From the NCBI GenBank assembly GCA_022828595.1, contig JAKGHH010000007.1:39556356-39620355 (forward strand): DNA of 64,000 nt, in the 5' to 3' direction. The notes under the pieces were generated by a model, which made no database searches, had not been told where the DNA came from, and saw only the letters and a list, made by a program, of their open reading frames with translations. This document shows positions 10,541 to 21,330 of the stretch, in pieces. A program made the translations under genes and the position numbers. The stretch is from Nelumbo lutea (taxonomy: Eukaryota; Streptophyta; Magnoliopsida; Proteales; Nelumbonaceae). Within the stretch, counting starts at the first letter, position 1; every line of letters begins with the position of its first letter.

Positions 10541-11020
10541 AAATGACTCAAAGAAGGAACTAGTAGCTTGCGAGCCTTGAGAGATGGATGTCCCAATAGA
10601 CAATGCCATTAAAGAGGAGTCAAGAAAGTTTGAAGTGCAACTGAAGATCCACCATCGTCAAGATAAATACAACCTACCGGCTTCAAACCCTCCACCAATC
10701 TTCTTCCCCGTCTTGAGATCCTAAAAACACAAGATGAAGGGTAAAAAGTGATAGAGCAATTAAGGGTCTTAGTTAATTTACTAACAGACATGAGGTTAAA
10801 CGGAAATTTAGGCACATATATAACGGATGATAAAGAAAGTGATGCAGTGTCAACATTACCAACACCACAAATGGGGAAGAAGAACCATTGATCAGAGGCT
10901 CCAAAATCAATAATCCGTGAGAAGGTTTGGATGCCAGACAAGCCATACCTGTATGCGCAAAAGTAGCAGTGTCATGTTGTGAAGTGGTCTAAAGGAACCT
11001 CTCATATTCATCTTGTTGTA
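10541..11020 (-). pseudogene. Copia C protease and pre-integrase segment
   Basis: An open stretch (10609-10941, minus) has IIDFGASDQWFF, matching the retropepsin active-site region of copia elements but with the D-S-G triad changed to D-F-G. It continues with IYVPKFPFNLMSVSKLTKTL, the conserved protease C-terminal and linker region. The domain normally cuts the Gag-Pol polyprotein; the changed triad argues against activity. Confidence 0.75.
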
Positions 11021-12046
11021 CAATCATCATCTCCTCCTGGAAGTAGATGTAGATGTGGAGGGTGTTTGATATGTTTGTTGGTTATCACTCACATCACCAC
11101 CACCAGCAACTGCATGATTAGCCCATGTAGAGGGTGAGCCATGTAGATCATAATAGAAATTAATCATACGTCCGTCTTTGCCACAATGTGTACACTTTTT
11201 AGTAGTGTGCCCTCTTCCTCTACCACGGCTTCCCCCTGAGTCATGACCTCCACCACTCTTCCACCACCATGACCAAACATGGGATGACAATGGCTTTGTC
11301 AAAATGTATATCCTCCCCTTCTATTGCCACGTCCACCTCCTCTAGCTACAACAAACATTGATCTGTCAGACGTTGTACTCTCTGTGGGCCCCAAAAAATC
11401 CTACAAAGTTGAGCAAAGACCTCCTCAAGTGTAGGAAGAGTAGAACCTCCCAATATTTGTACTCTAACTAGTTTGTATTCTGATTTCATCCCCACTAAGA
11501 ACTTGGTTAAATCAAGTTTCTCCTTCTGTTGTTACTGAATTTTAACATCTGAAGTTAGGGGATAATAGACACAGAGTTCATTTCTAAGGTTCCTCATACT
11601 GGTATAATACTTTTCAAGGGTTTGGTTTCCTTGCTGCAAATTAAAATACTCCTGATAGAGCTAATACACTCTTGTAGTATATCCTATTTTAAATAGAGCT
11701 TTTTGGCTTGTTCCCATATTTCCTTGGACCTTGGTTGTATCTAAGAGTATAAAGTTTACACTTATCTTGGGTTCCATACTATTCCATAGCCATGTCATGA
11801 TTTGGGCATCTTCTTGTTCCCAATCATCAAACCTAGAGAGTCAACTAATGGTTTATCCTCCTTCACATGTTTCACCTTCCTTTCGGCCTTGAGAAAAACC
11901 TCTACCGACTTGGCTCATGGCACATAAATTTCACCATTAAGTTTAATCTATGTCATCTGCACACCTAAATAGTTTGAGGGGATCACCACCACCATCTTCG
12001 GTTTCTACCATTATGTTCTCAATACACTAGATTTCTCCTAGTTCTG
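11021..12046 (-). pseudogene. Copia C gag with degenerate zinc knuckle, 5'-truncated
   Basis: On the minus strand, frameshifted fragments near 11400-11680 (YQEYFNLQQGNQTLEKYY, SEYKLVRVQILGGSTLPT) match the copia gag UBN2-type domain. At 11027-11302 comes a glycine/arginine-rich stretch and then CTHCGKDGRMINFYYDLHG. This is a zinc knuckle in which the His and last Cys ligands appear to be replaced by Arg and Tyr. The N-terminus, leader and 5' LTR are missing; sequence stops at the 3' end of the LINE at 12047. Confidence 0.7.
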
Positions 12047-12141
12047 ATTTTTTTTTGAGAAAAGTTAATCAGTATTCATTGATAAAAAAAGAAATGAGAT
12101 ACGTGAGGAGGTGTACAAAGCAGGGGGAGAACCCCTACAAT

Positions 12142-12561
12142 TTACAAAGGAGGAAGTTTGTCACTATATAGATGCTCTAAGAGCACACCACATTTAGGTA
12201 AGCCATATGTTTTATGGTTGTATTCCCTAGGAATCCAAACTAACTTTACATTTAGGCATTCCAAAGAGTCCCTGGCCTCTTCTAAATAGTCACTTAATCT
12301 CCATGGTCCCCCTTCTTTGTCTCTTAACCATTTTATTGTATTTGTTGAATCACCTGCAATGGTTATATTTTGAATTCCCAAACTATTTATTATTTTGGTT
12401 CCTGTGAGGGCAGCCATAACTTCAGCCTTTGAGAAATCTGCCACACCTATAGGACCGCTGAATGTCCAAATGATGTTGCCCCTTTCAACTCTTAATATTC
12501 CTCCAATACCAGCTAATCTAGGATTACCTAAGGCACTTCCATCAAAGTTTGAGATCATCAC
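12142..12561 (-). pseudogene. LINE RNase H domain
   Basis: A 139-codon open stretch. The catalytic pattern of an RNase HI fold is visible: NFDGSALGNP (first Asp), KAEVMAALTG (Glu) and IAGDSTNTI (second Asp), then LVWIPREYNHKTYGL, where the usual His-Asn-xx-AD end is altered. It would remove RNA from the RNA-DNA hybrid after target-primed reverse transcription. Such a C-terminal RNase H is usual in many plant LINEs. The frame is open but upstream ORF2 is broken. Confidence 0.8.
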
Positions 12562-13620
12562 ACCTTCACTGATGGATTTAGGAATTCTTGAGGGTGGTTG
12601 ATGGAGGTGAGGGAGAAATAAGAAAAGGTAACATCTCTATTGAGGTCATTGACTGAGACTACTCTGAAAAGATCAAAATTCACTGTCCAGAGGTTGCACA
12701 GATAAGAGATGTTTGAAATTAACTCCTCCAGGGGCTTGATTTGTTGTCAAAGAGCCTTTTGTTTCTTTCATCCCATACACCCCACAGCACTGCGTGTAAC
12801 ACTAACTGCCAGTAAATTTTACCCCTCTTACTTAAGCTTGTTCCTTGCCATTGATGTAGAAAGTCCTTGACATGCTTTGGGTTAGGTTCTTCCACACTGA
12901 GGCATAAAGAACAAACATGAGGAGAGATAGACAGTCTACCCAAAAACTTTTTTTGCAAGTGTTAACTTTCTGGAGGCAAGCTTCCCAGACAAAGAAACAG
13001 ACCCTTGAGGGAATGTGGCTACACCAGATCTTCTTAAAAGGAAAGGGGGGATGATGATCATCAGTAATCAAAGCCTTGAACATAGACTTAGAAGAGAATT
13101 CGCCAGTGGGGTGCAAGGTCTAGATTCGGGTGTCAGACTTGGAAGGGGAGATGTAAACTTCTTTAAGGGTCTAAATTAAGGTTATTAATTCAGCAATTTC
13201 TAAATCCCTTAGGGGTCTTCTGGGTCGAAGGTTTAGTGTGTTCTCAGCAGTTTGGTTTGAAGGGCAGGCAGAAATAGTGGCTTCTTGGTCAAGGGTAAGG
13301 GTAAAAAGTCTAGGAAATGAGGCAGCAAGGGAAGATTCCCCCCACCAAAGGTCTTTCCAGAATTTTATTTTTGAGTCATTTCCTACTTTATATCTTATGA
13401 AAGGAAAGAAGGAAGAATAGGTGGAGATGATACCTTTCCATGGATTTGTGGATTTTATCCTGTTCAAATGGAGATTGCTATCCCACCCGTTCACATTTGA
13501 TCCGTATTTGCTTGAGATGACAGCAGTCCAAAGAGCATTGGGTTCTTTAGGGAACCTCCACAGCCATTTACCTAAGAGAGAAGAATTTTTCTCTTTTAGG
13601 TGCCCAATTCCCAAGCCACC
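12562..13620 (-). pseudogene. LINE zf-RVT region and RT C-terminus
   Basis: Minus-strand pieces at 13171-13614 (MGIGHLKEKNSSLLGKWLWR and KYKVGNDSKIKFWKDLWWGE-like sequence) and at 12832-13116 (IWCSHIPSRVCFFVWEACLQ) match the region between RT and RNase H of plant LINEs, known as zf-RVT. A later CSLCLSVEEPNPKHVKDF segment shows the Cys pair with part of the His/Cys cluster deleted. Three or more frame changes occur. Confidence 0.75.
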
Positions 13621-14746
13621 TTCCTCTTTCGGCTTGCAAACTTATTTCCAGATGACTAAGTGACTCCTCTTTTCCCCACCTCCTTCCCAAAGAAAGTTCC
13701 TTTTGAGCTTCTCAATCTGATTTCCGATTTTAGTTGGAATCTGGAAAGTTGAAAGGAAGTAGACTGGTATATTTGCTAAAGAGGCCTTCAAGAGAGTAAG
13801 CCTCCCCCCTTTAGAGAGAAAGCACTTCTTCCAAGCTGAAAGTTTCTTCTCACATTTTTCCACTATTGGTCTCCAGAAATTGAGAGATTTTGGATTCCCT
13901 CTGAGAGGCATCCCTAGATATGAGATAGGAAGACTCTCCTCTTTACACCCTCAAACCAGTGACAATTTCAAAGCATTCAATTAACCTTCTAGTGTTTGTG
14001 ATGTTGGTAATGTAGGCATCCAAAAACAAGTATGTCATCAGCAAATTGTATATGTGAGATATGAATCTTGTTTCTTCCCACTTCAAAACCTTTCACCAAG
14101 TTAAGGGACATTGCCTTATTGAAAAGGTAGCTAAAGATATCCATTACTAAAGTAAACAAAAAAGGGGAGAGCGGACAGCCTTGTCTGAGTCCCCTGCTAG
14201 CCTTAAAGTAGCCTTTTGCTTCACCATTTATCAGCACCGAGAACCAAGAGGAGCCAATGCAACCCTTAATCCATTTGATCCATCTACTACCAAAACCTCT
14301 CATCTTCAGGCAATCGAGGATACATTCCCAATCCAGTTTGTCATACGCCTTTTCTAGATCTAATTTCACTAGGACCCCGGATTCCTAGTGGATTTTCTGT
14401 CTTTCACACACTCATTTGCAATTAGAATGTTGTCCACAACCTGTCTCCCTTTAACAAAGGTAAATTGATTTGGGGAAATAACTCTTCAAGGACTTCTTTA
14501 AGTCTATTGGCCAAGACTTAGCCAAAATTTTATGGATGCTCCCTATCAAACTTATTGGCCTAAAGTCTTTAACTTTCAAGACTCCCCCTTTCTTTGGGAT
14601 GAGGCAGAGAAAGGTTGAGTTAAGGCCTTTGTTAACAATGGCCGAAGAGTGGAATTCCCTAAATAAATCCATAAGATCTGACTTTACTATTTCCCAACAT
14701 TGCTGGAAGAAAGAGATGGAAAAACCATCCGGTCCAGGTGTAGTGG
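13621..14746 (-). pseudogene. LINE reverse transcriptase
   Basis: The RT blocks appear in order on the minus strand: TTTPGPDGFSISFFQQCW (near 14745), LCLIPKKGGVLKVKDFRPIS (near 14580), KLDLEKAYDKLDWECI (near 14360, catalytic Asp), RGLRQGCPLSPFLF (near 14170), IQFADDILVFG (near 14040, catalytic Asp pair) and LRGNPKSLNFWRPIVEK (near 13900). FADD is intact. There are frameshifts near 14450 and 13980, so no continuous protein remains. Confidence 0.85.
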
Positions 14747-15335
14747 TGTTAGATAGTGTATGCCCTTAGGTCCAATCAGATTGATGTACATTATGTCATT
14801 TATTGTAAATGAAAAAAGTACATAATTGATTCATGTGATTTGGTGTGTTTTTGTGTTATACCCTTAAACTGGGCACTTATGAGACTCGTGTTAGTTTAGA
14901 ATCTTCATAGCCGTTGGATATTTATCCTGGAGATTTTATCCTGCCAAGGCCGACACTGATGTGCCGCCAAGTTGGTTGGGGTAGCTTGTCTCAACTGTCA
15001 GGGTGAGACCTAAGGTACATGCAATGTGGTTTTTCTTGACACCTTGAACAGGACCAAATTCCAGTATTTCCCTGGACCTTGGAGATAGATGGACAAAACC
15101 GGAATGTTACACCTGACCCCCAGACTTGATTATGGCACTGCACTAGGTGTCGAATTGGGCTGTCTTTGATATGCCAATCAGTGAAATCCTTAGAGGGGGT
15201 CAAAACCTGGGTATGTTGGGACAGTCCGAGAATTCTTCAGAATGGGTGATCATTAGTGACAGGATTAGCCCCTTTGTCGAACAAAGTGAATGATCGGGGA
15301 ATGCACTCTCTCTGATGTAAACATAAACTTCGATC
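14747..15335 (+). repeat. 5' LTR of A1, 3'-truncated
   Basis: It matches the first third of the family A LTR, from TGTTAGATAG through the conserved GATATGCCAATCAGTGA segment to TGCACTCTCTCTGATG. A short filler (about 15315-15345) follows, then the gag zinc knuckle. U5 and the primer site are absent. Confidence 0.8.
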
Positions 15336-15339
15336 AGAT

Positions 15340-18300
15340 GTATATCACTTTTGCAAACAAACCGGCCACTAGAAGAGAAACTGTCCTCAATATCTGGAGA
15401 CTAAGAAGCAAGGTAATTTCAAATCTTTTATCATAGAAACCAATTTGTTGGTCACTTCTGCTTCCTGGTGTATTGACTATGGGGCTTCGACTCATGCGTG
15501 TAACTCATTGCAGGGGTTCAAGATTAGCAGAAGACTGAATGACAGTGAAGTAACACTCTACTTGGGGACTTCTGCATTAGTTGCAGCTACAACCATAGGA
15601 ACTGTAGAACTAGTTTTTAGAGAAGCAACAATTAAACAATTGTACTTAAAGATTGTCTTTTTGTACCTAATTTAAGAAGAATTTGATTTTGTCTCAAAAT
15701 TGTGTTTGGATGGTTATTCTATCTTATTTAGTAATGTGATTACTATTAAATGGAATAACAAATTCCTTGCATACAGAGAGCTTGAGAATGGTCTTTATGT
15801 TCTCCATCATTCTCTAGAAACCAACATTATCGAAACTACGTCGGAAATAATCCCCAAGAAGAACACTCATGATACAGTTAGTCCCACATGCCTGTGGCAA
15901 TACCAATTTGGCCACATTAACATAGATCATATCACAAGGTTGGTAAATGATGGTCCTTTGGATTTTCTAACTTGTGAATCTTGCCTTAAGGGTAAGATGA
16001 CAAAATGACCATTTACGGGAAAGCCTAAAAGATCTACGGGCACACTTGACCTGATACATACTGATGTATGTGGTTCGATGAATGTTACAACATGTAACCA
16101 ACACGTTTATTTTATAACCTTTACCGATGATTTGTCTCGATATGGTTACGTGTATCTAGTGAGACATAAGTTTGAATTCTTTGAAAAGTTCAAAGAGTTC
16201 AAACAAGAGGTCGAGAAACAGTTGAGGGAGAGAAATTAAGACCATTCGATCAGATCGAGGCGACGAGTATCTCTGATGAATTCATGGACTACTTAAATGA
16301 AAATGGGATTGCATCACAACTGACTCCTCCTGCTACACCACAATTAAACAATGTGTTAGCGATGGGAATTTGGACTCTATTAGATATTGTCCATTCACTT
16401 CTCGTCCACTCAGAGTTACCCACATCCTTTTGAGGTTTTACATTAGAGATTGCGATTTACGTGCTGAACCGGATTCCAACCAAATCCGTTCCTAAGACTC
16501 CATATGAGCCAAGGACCGGTAAGAAACCAAGTGTAAGACACTTGAAGATTTAGGGTTGTTCGACACATGTTAAAAGAACTAGTGCTAAAAAATTGGAATC
16601 CAAGACCGGTTGTTACCCATTTCTAGGTTACCCGAAAGGCTCTACAGGTTACTTGTTCTATGGTCCAAAAAAGCAAAGGTGTTTTGCAATTAAAATTCCC
16701 ACTTCATAGAGGAAGATTACATCCCGGATAATCTTCATTAGGAAATTGATCTTGATGAGGAGAGCCCAGGGGTAGTGGGAGATGTCCCACCGGTTCCAAA
16801 AAATAACCAACCTAGAAGATCTACCCAGGTTTCCAAACCTCCAGTTCGTTATATCTATGACCAAGAAAGTTGATTGGTGGAAGCCACGACCAATGAGGAG
16901 GATCCCGTGACTGATTCGGAAACTATGTTGGACATAGATTCCTTAAAGTGAGTAGATGCCATGAGAATTGGGATGGACTCAATGAAGACCAACAGAGACT
17001 GGACTCTAATAGATCCGCCCCTTGGGGTAAAAGCAATTGGCTGCAAATGGATCTATAAGATGAAGAAGGCCCCGATGGTAAGGTTAAGACCTACAAGGCT
17101 TGTCTTGTGGTGAAAGGGTACAGTTAGAAAGAGGGAATCTATTATGAGGAAACGTTTTCACCCATGGCCATAAATTCATTAGGATCCTGCTAGTTGTAGC
17201 AGCATGCCATGAATACGAGATTTGGCAAATGGATGTCAAAACCGCGTTCCTGAATGGAGATCTTACTGAAGATATCTATGTAGCAACCGTAAGGATTCAT
17301 TGCTACAGGTCAAGAACACATGGTATATAAACTCAACCGATCCATATATGGACTTAAGCAAGCTTCTAGGAGTTGGAACATCTGGTTTGACTCTACCATC
17401 AAACAGTTTGACTTTGAGTAGAATTCGGATGAGCCCTGTGTTAACAAAAAGACCAGTGGGGATAAGGTTACGTTCTTGGTTTTGTATGTAGATGACAGTC
17501 TACTCATTGGGAATGACAAAGGAATGTTAACTATGGTGAAAGTATGGCTTTCACAGCTATTCTCTATGAAAGATCTTGGAGAAACCCCCTACATCTTGGA
17601 TCTTCGACTCTATAGAGATAGGTCAAAGTGGATAATAGGATTATCCCAGTGTACTTACATTGACAGGATCGTCAAAAGATATAGTATGGAGAACTCCAAG
17701 AAAGGAAATGTTCTTTTCAGGCACGAAGTCACTCTCTCCAAGGGCATGTCTCCCAAGACTCCCAAGGAGATTGAGGGCATGAGAGAGTATCCCTATGCTT
17801 CAGTTGTAGGGAGCATCATGTATGTCATGCTGTGCACTCGACCTGACGATGCTTAGGCGGTGAGTGTGGTAAGTAGGTTTCAGTCTAAACCAGGCCAGGA
17901 GCACTGGACAGCTGTGAAAACATACTGAGATACCTTCGAAGGTCAAAAGAATCTACATCTAGATATAGAAAGTCTACATCTGGTTATATCTTCACGATAG
18001 GATCGTGTGCGGTTAGTTGGAAAAGCAGCAAATAGGGGTCCACCGCAGACTCTACAACCGAGGGCGAGTACATTGTCACAAGTGAAGTTGCCAAGGAACC
18101 CGTCTGGATGAAAAAGTTCATTCAGGAATTAGGAGTCATTCCATCCAGCACACCACCCATTCCACTGTTGTGTGACAATACTGGGGCCATTGCACAAGCT
18201 AAGGAGCCATGAGCCCACTCGAAGTCAAAGCACATCGAGAGGAAGTACCATATACTACGGGAGATAGTTGGAAGCGGGGACGTCCAGATTCAAAAGGTAG

Positions 18301-18400
18301 CATCAACGGAGAATGTGGTAGACCCATTGACTAAGCCACTGACACAGAAAGTGTTTGAGAAACACGTCCGACTTGTACCCAATTGGACCTAAGTGCAAGT
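15340..18400 (+). pseudogene. A1 gag end, protease, integrase, RT, RNase H
   Basis: Plus-strand order: zinc knuckle CHFCKQTGH (near 15345); protease SASWCIDYGASTHACNS (near 15460), where D-S-G has become D-Y-G; pre-integrase (PTCLWQYQFGHINIDHITRL, near 15885); an integrase core broken by stops (16040-16330); RT from CKWIYKMKK (near 17040) to VLYVDDSLLIGND (near 17478, catalytic YVDD intact) and YILDLRLYRDRSKWIIGLSQ; then RNase H in fragments to KPLTQKVFEKH (near 18340). The longest open frame is 126 codons. Multiple in-frame stops make it inactive. Confidence 0.85.
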
Positions 18401-18406
18401 GAGAGC

Positions 18407-18455
18407 TGTTAGACAGTGTATGCCCTTAGCTCCAATCAGATTGATGTACATTATG
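18407..18455 (+). repeat. 3' LTR of A1, first 49 bp
   Basis: It starts TGTTAGACAGTGTATGCCC after the purine-rich tract AGTGAGAGC and is interrupted at 18456 by plastid DNA. The LTR resumes at 19430. Confidence 0.8.
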
Positions 18456-18462
18456 TTCTTGC

Positions 18463-18846
18463 GGGAATGATTTTAAAGATCCAAAACCAAAACGAGTGTT
18501 ATTTTCTAGCAATAACTTAATGGAGGCAGTCAATCAAAATAGATTCATCCGAAAACTGATACAAATACAATATAGAACCTATGTATACATAAGAAAAGTA
18601 TATAATCTATTCTTATTAAAGAATAGAACAGATCGCAACTTCGAAAATGGAATTCAAAGAGATCAAAAAGGAAATGATACTCTGAATCATAGAACTATAA
18701 TGAAATATATGATCAACCAACATTTATCGAATTTGAAAAAGAGTCAGAAGAAACGGTTCGATCCTCTTATTTCTCAAACCGAGAGATCCATGAAACGGGA
18801 TCCTGATGCATATAGATACAAATGGTCCAATGGGAGCAAGAATTGA
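18463..18846 (+). pseudogene. ycf2: Plastid ycf2 fragment
   Basis: A 128-codon stretch without stop codes for [20 protein letters not shown] and, further on, [20 protein letters not shown] and [16 protein letters not shown] recognise this as an internal part of Ycf2, the large plastid protein of over 2000 residues associated with protein import. Only about 5% of the gene is present. A KKRFDP segment and a short deletion in ISQTERS differ from what I recall of Ycf2. It ends abruptly at 18846. It has no function here. Confidence 0.85.
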
Positions 18847-19052
18847 ATAGTATAACATAGGAAGATCTTTTATCCATACTGAATCCAAAATAGGATTCTT
18901 GATCCAATCAAGAATCCCGTTGAATTTTCATTCTTTTCCATTTTTTTTGTTCTATAACCTACCGTCTTTCTTTTTCTTATATTCTTATACTATACAATCA
19001 TCTAATGGGGTATCCTCTAACCCGTCTTCCACTTCCATTAGTCAAAAACCCA
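18847..19052. other. Unplaced middle part of the NUPT
   Basis: AT-rich, plastid-like sequence between the ycf2 and psaB pieces, with a TAGGATTCTTGATCC / GGATCAAGAATCCTA inverted repeat near 18891-18915. I cannot assign it to a plastid locus; it is probably a plastid intergenic spacer. Confidence 0.4.
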
Positions 19053-19184
19053 TCTGATAAAGACGTTCCTCGTAATATCATCATGACTCTCGAAATCATG
19101 TGCGGTAGCAATACCAAACCAAATACGACCAGTAGTGGGGTCCTGAGCTAAGCCTTGGCTAAACCTTGGAAATCTTAATGCCAT
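19053..19184 (-). pseudogene. psaB: Plastid psaB, N-terminal fragment
   Basis: On the minus strand the start codon at 19184-19182 opens [20 protein letters not shown] and then [15 protein letters not shown], the N-terminus of the photosystem I P700 apoprotein A2. A one-base deletion then shifts the frame; the bases for EERLYQ follow before the homology ends at about 19053. Only about 44 of roughly 734 residues are present. Confidence 0.9.
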
Positions 19185-19209
19185 AATGCTTTTCAAATCC
19201 TCCTAGCCA

Positions 19210-19429
19210 TTATCCTACTTGCAATAATTCTTGCTAAGAACTCCCATGTTGTGGCAATTCCACCTAGAAGGTAATGGGTTACTCCTACAGCGTGTCCTTG
19301 TACAATGTTCAAGGCTCTAGGCTGAGTAGCAGGAGCAACTTTTAATTTGTTATGAGCCTAAAATGATGGAATTCAATAAGTTCTTGCCAATAACCACGGC
19401 CGCTAAATAGAAACATTAAACTGAAAACA
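19210..19429 (-). pseudogene. psaA: Plastid psaA, C-terminal fragment
   Basis: The minus strand encodes FSLMFLFSGRGYWQELIE, a degraded part, then [20 protein letters not shown] and LARIIA to the stop at 19212-19210, the C-terminus of photosystem I P700 apoprotein A1. The 25-bp spacer to the psaB start is the normal plastid psaA-psaB arrangement. At least two indels break the frame. Confidence 0.9.
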
Positions 19430-19458
19430 GTAAATGAATAAAGTGCATAATTGATTCA

Positions 19459-19649
19459 TGTAAATACTAAAAAATGAAGAAAATCATATAGCCTTGCAGA
19501 TACTAAAAAGGAAGAAAATCATACAGCCTTGTAGATACTAAAATAGGAAGAAAATCAAAGAAATGATAATTCCTATAATCAAGCTATTCCTAATTGGGCT
19601 AATACTACATATTTACAGCCTATAATTACAACCTATAATCGTCGTAACA
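19459..19649 (-). repeat. 3' LTR of copia B (191 bp)
   Basis: On the minus strand it starts TGTTACGACG directly after a purine tract (CTTGAAGGGGAG, 19650-19661) and ends TATTTACA. It contains about three copies of a 36-bp unit (ATACTAAAAARGAAGAAAAT at 19464, 19500 and 19535). Confidence 0.65.
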
Positions 19650-19656
19650 CTCCCCT

Positions 19657-20280
19657 TCAAGATGGAGCATAGATGTCAATCATGCCCAGCTTGTTACAAA
19701 TATAAGAAATCTGAGCTCCATTAAGAGCTTTTGTAAAGATATCTCCTAATTGCTCTCTAGTCTTCACATATGCTGTAGAGATAAAGTTTTGTTGAATTTT
19801 CTCATGAACGAAATGACAGTCTATCTCAATATGTTTAGTTCGTTCATGAAAAATTGGATTTGAAGCAATACGAATCGCAGCTTGATTATCGCACCATAGC
19901 TTTGCTGGAATTGAGAATTTAAGACCAACCTCAATTAAGAGTTGATAAATCCACATAACCTCACATGAAACTTGTGCCATTGCTCTATACTCAGATTCTA
20001 CACTAGATCATGACACCACATTTTGCTTCTTACTCTTCCACGAAACCAGATTACCACTAACAAAAACACAATAGCCAGTAGTGGACCTTCGATCAATCTT
20101 GGAACTTGCCCAGTCCACATCAGAAAAACACTCAATATTACTATGACCATGATTTTGATACAGTATCCCTCGTCCAGGAACTCCTTTCAAGTAACACAAG
20201 ATTTGTTCTAAGGCTGCCCAATGATGCACTATAGGAGAGGACATAAATTGACTTATAATACTAACTAAGAAATGTCAGGA
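19657..20280 (-). pseudogene. Copia B RNase H
   Basis: Minus-strand fragments: HHWAALEQILCYLKGVPGRG and DVDWASSKIDRRSTTGYCVF (20008-20244), then SWKSKKQNVV, a short break near 19990-20007 containing a stop, and AQVSCEVMWIYQLLIEVGL with LWCDNQAAIRIASNPIFHE and TKHIEIDCHFVHEK (19657-19980). The domain is nearly whole and needs few changes to read through, making B one of the better preserved elements. Confidence 0.85.
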
Positions 20281-21255
20281 CGAGTCACTGTGAGATAGTT
20301 CAACTTTCCAATTAATCTTCTATATCGTTCAGGATCATCAAAAGCATCTCCATCCTTTGTGAATTGCTGATTAGGAAGCATTGGAATACTGCATGGTTTG
20401 ACTCCCAGTTTCCCGGATTCTGTTAACAAGTCCAAAACATACTTCTTCTAAGACAGGAAAATGCCTCTTTTACTCCTTGCCACCTCAATCCCCAAGAAGG
20501 ATTTCAAGGATGAGATTCCCTTCGTGTCACTCCCAGTGATAACAATATCATCTACATATACAAGTACAATGATGCCAAATGTGGACTGCTTATAGAAAGC
20601 AGTATGGTCAGATTTGCTCTTCCTCATCCCAAACCTCTCTACTGCCTGACTAAATTTTCCAAACCAAGCTTGAGGACTCTGTTTTAGTCCATACAGCGAT
20701 TTTCGAAGACGACAAACTTTCCTAGATTCCCCCTGAGCAACAAACCCAGGTGGTTGCTCCATATAAACCTCCTCCTGAAGAACTCCATGCAGGAAAGCAT
20801 TTTTAATATCAAGCCGGTAAAGTGGCCAATCATATGTAGCTGCCAGAGAAATAAATAATCAAATTGAAGTCAATTTTGCCACAGGGGAGAAAGTATCAAA
20901 ATAGTCCACTCCATATGTTTGTGCATAGCCTTTGGCCACCAAGCGAGCCACTGATCCATCAGAATTAAATTTGACTGCAAAGACCCACTTGCATCCAACC
21001 GCTTTCTTACCAGCAGGTAAATCGACCAGATTCCAAGTACCATTCTCAATCAAGCCATTCATTTCCTCAAGCATGGCATCACGCCACTCAGGATGAGATA
21101 AGGCCTGGTGAACAGATTTGGGAATCCCTACAAAATCAAGAGAGGCAACAAACGAACAAGAAGTAGAGGACAAACGATCATAGGTAACATAAGAGGGAAT
21201 TGGATAAGTACACTTGTATTTACCTTTCCGAAGAGGTAATATAGAGGACAAACGA
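20281..21255 (-). pseudogene. Copia B reverse transcriptase
   Basis: On the minus strand: HPEWRDAMLEEMNGLIENGT (near 21080), VGCKWVFAVKFNSDGSVARL (near 20980), KGYAQTYGVDYFDTFSPVAK (near 20900), a break near 20840, then MEQPPGFVAQGESRKVCRLR (20762), KSLYGLKQSPQAWF and IIVLVYVDDIVITGSD (20547-20558 is YVDD). The tail includes GVKPCSIPMLPNQQFTKD-like sequence near 20390. The catalytic Asp pair is intact; the frame breaks near 20850 and 20450. Confidence 0.85.
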
Positions 21256-21330
21256 TCATAGGTAACATAGAGGACAAACGATCATTGGGCATTGGATCCG
21301 ATGACGAAGAAGAGACCGGTGCTGGACTTG

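Larger units (their letters stand above)
12047..14746 (-). mobile_element. 5'-truncated plant LINE
   Basis: A non-LTR retrotransposon on the minus strand whose 3' end is marked by a TTTTTTTT run at 12049 after the tail sequence TTTTATCAATGAATACTG. The order is RT, zf-RVT region, RNase H. The endonuclease and first ORF are absent; the sequence starts at the NTTTPGPDGF motif of RT exactly where the LTR of A1 begins (14747). It lies against the gag of copia C. Confidence 0.85.
18456..19429. other. Chimeric nuclear plastid DNA (NUPT)
   Basis: A 974-bp insert of plastid origin within the A1 3' LTR. It joins a ycf2 fragment (plus), a stretch I cannot place (18847-19052) and the psaA-psaB junction (minus). 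These loci are not neighbours in a normal plastome: ycf2 is in the inverted repeat and psaA/psaB in the large single-copy region. About ten LTR bases expected between the two LTR halves (ACATTTATTG in other copies) are missing. Indels show it is not recent. Confidence 0.85.
14747..19458 (+). mobile_element. Copia A1, internally deleted copy of family A
   Basis: It starts with TGTTAGATAGTGTATGCCC directly at the truncated end of the LINE. The LTR is cut after about 590 bp and joined to the gag zinc knuckle. Protease, integrase, RT and RNase H follow with many stops, and the 3' LTR starts at 18407. Plastid DNA occupies 18456-19429 and the LTR resumes for about 29 bp at 19430 before copia B begins. 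The leader and most of gag are missing. Confidence 0.85.

Noticed and set aside
18496..18846. Open frame of 116 codons as a nuclear gene.
   Set aside because: It is an internal plastid ycf2 fragment without promoter or natural start.
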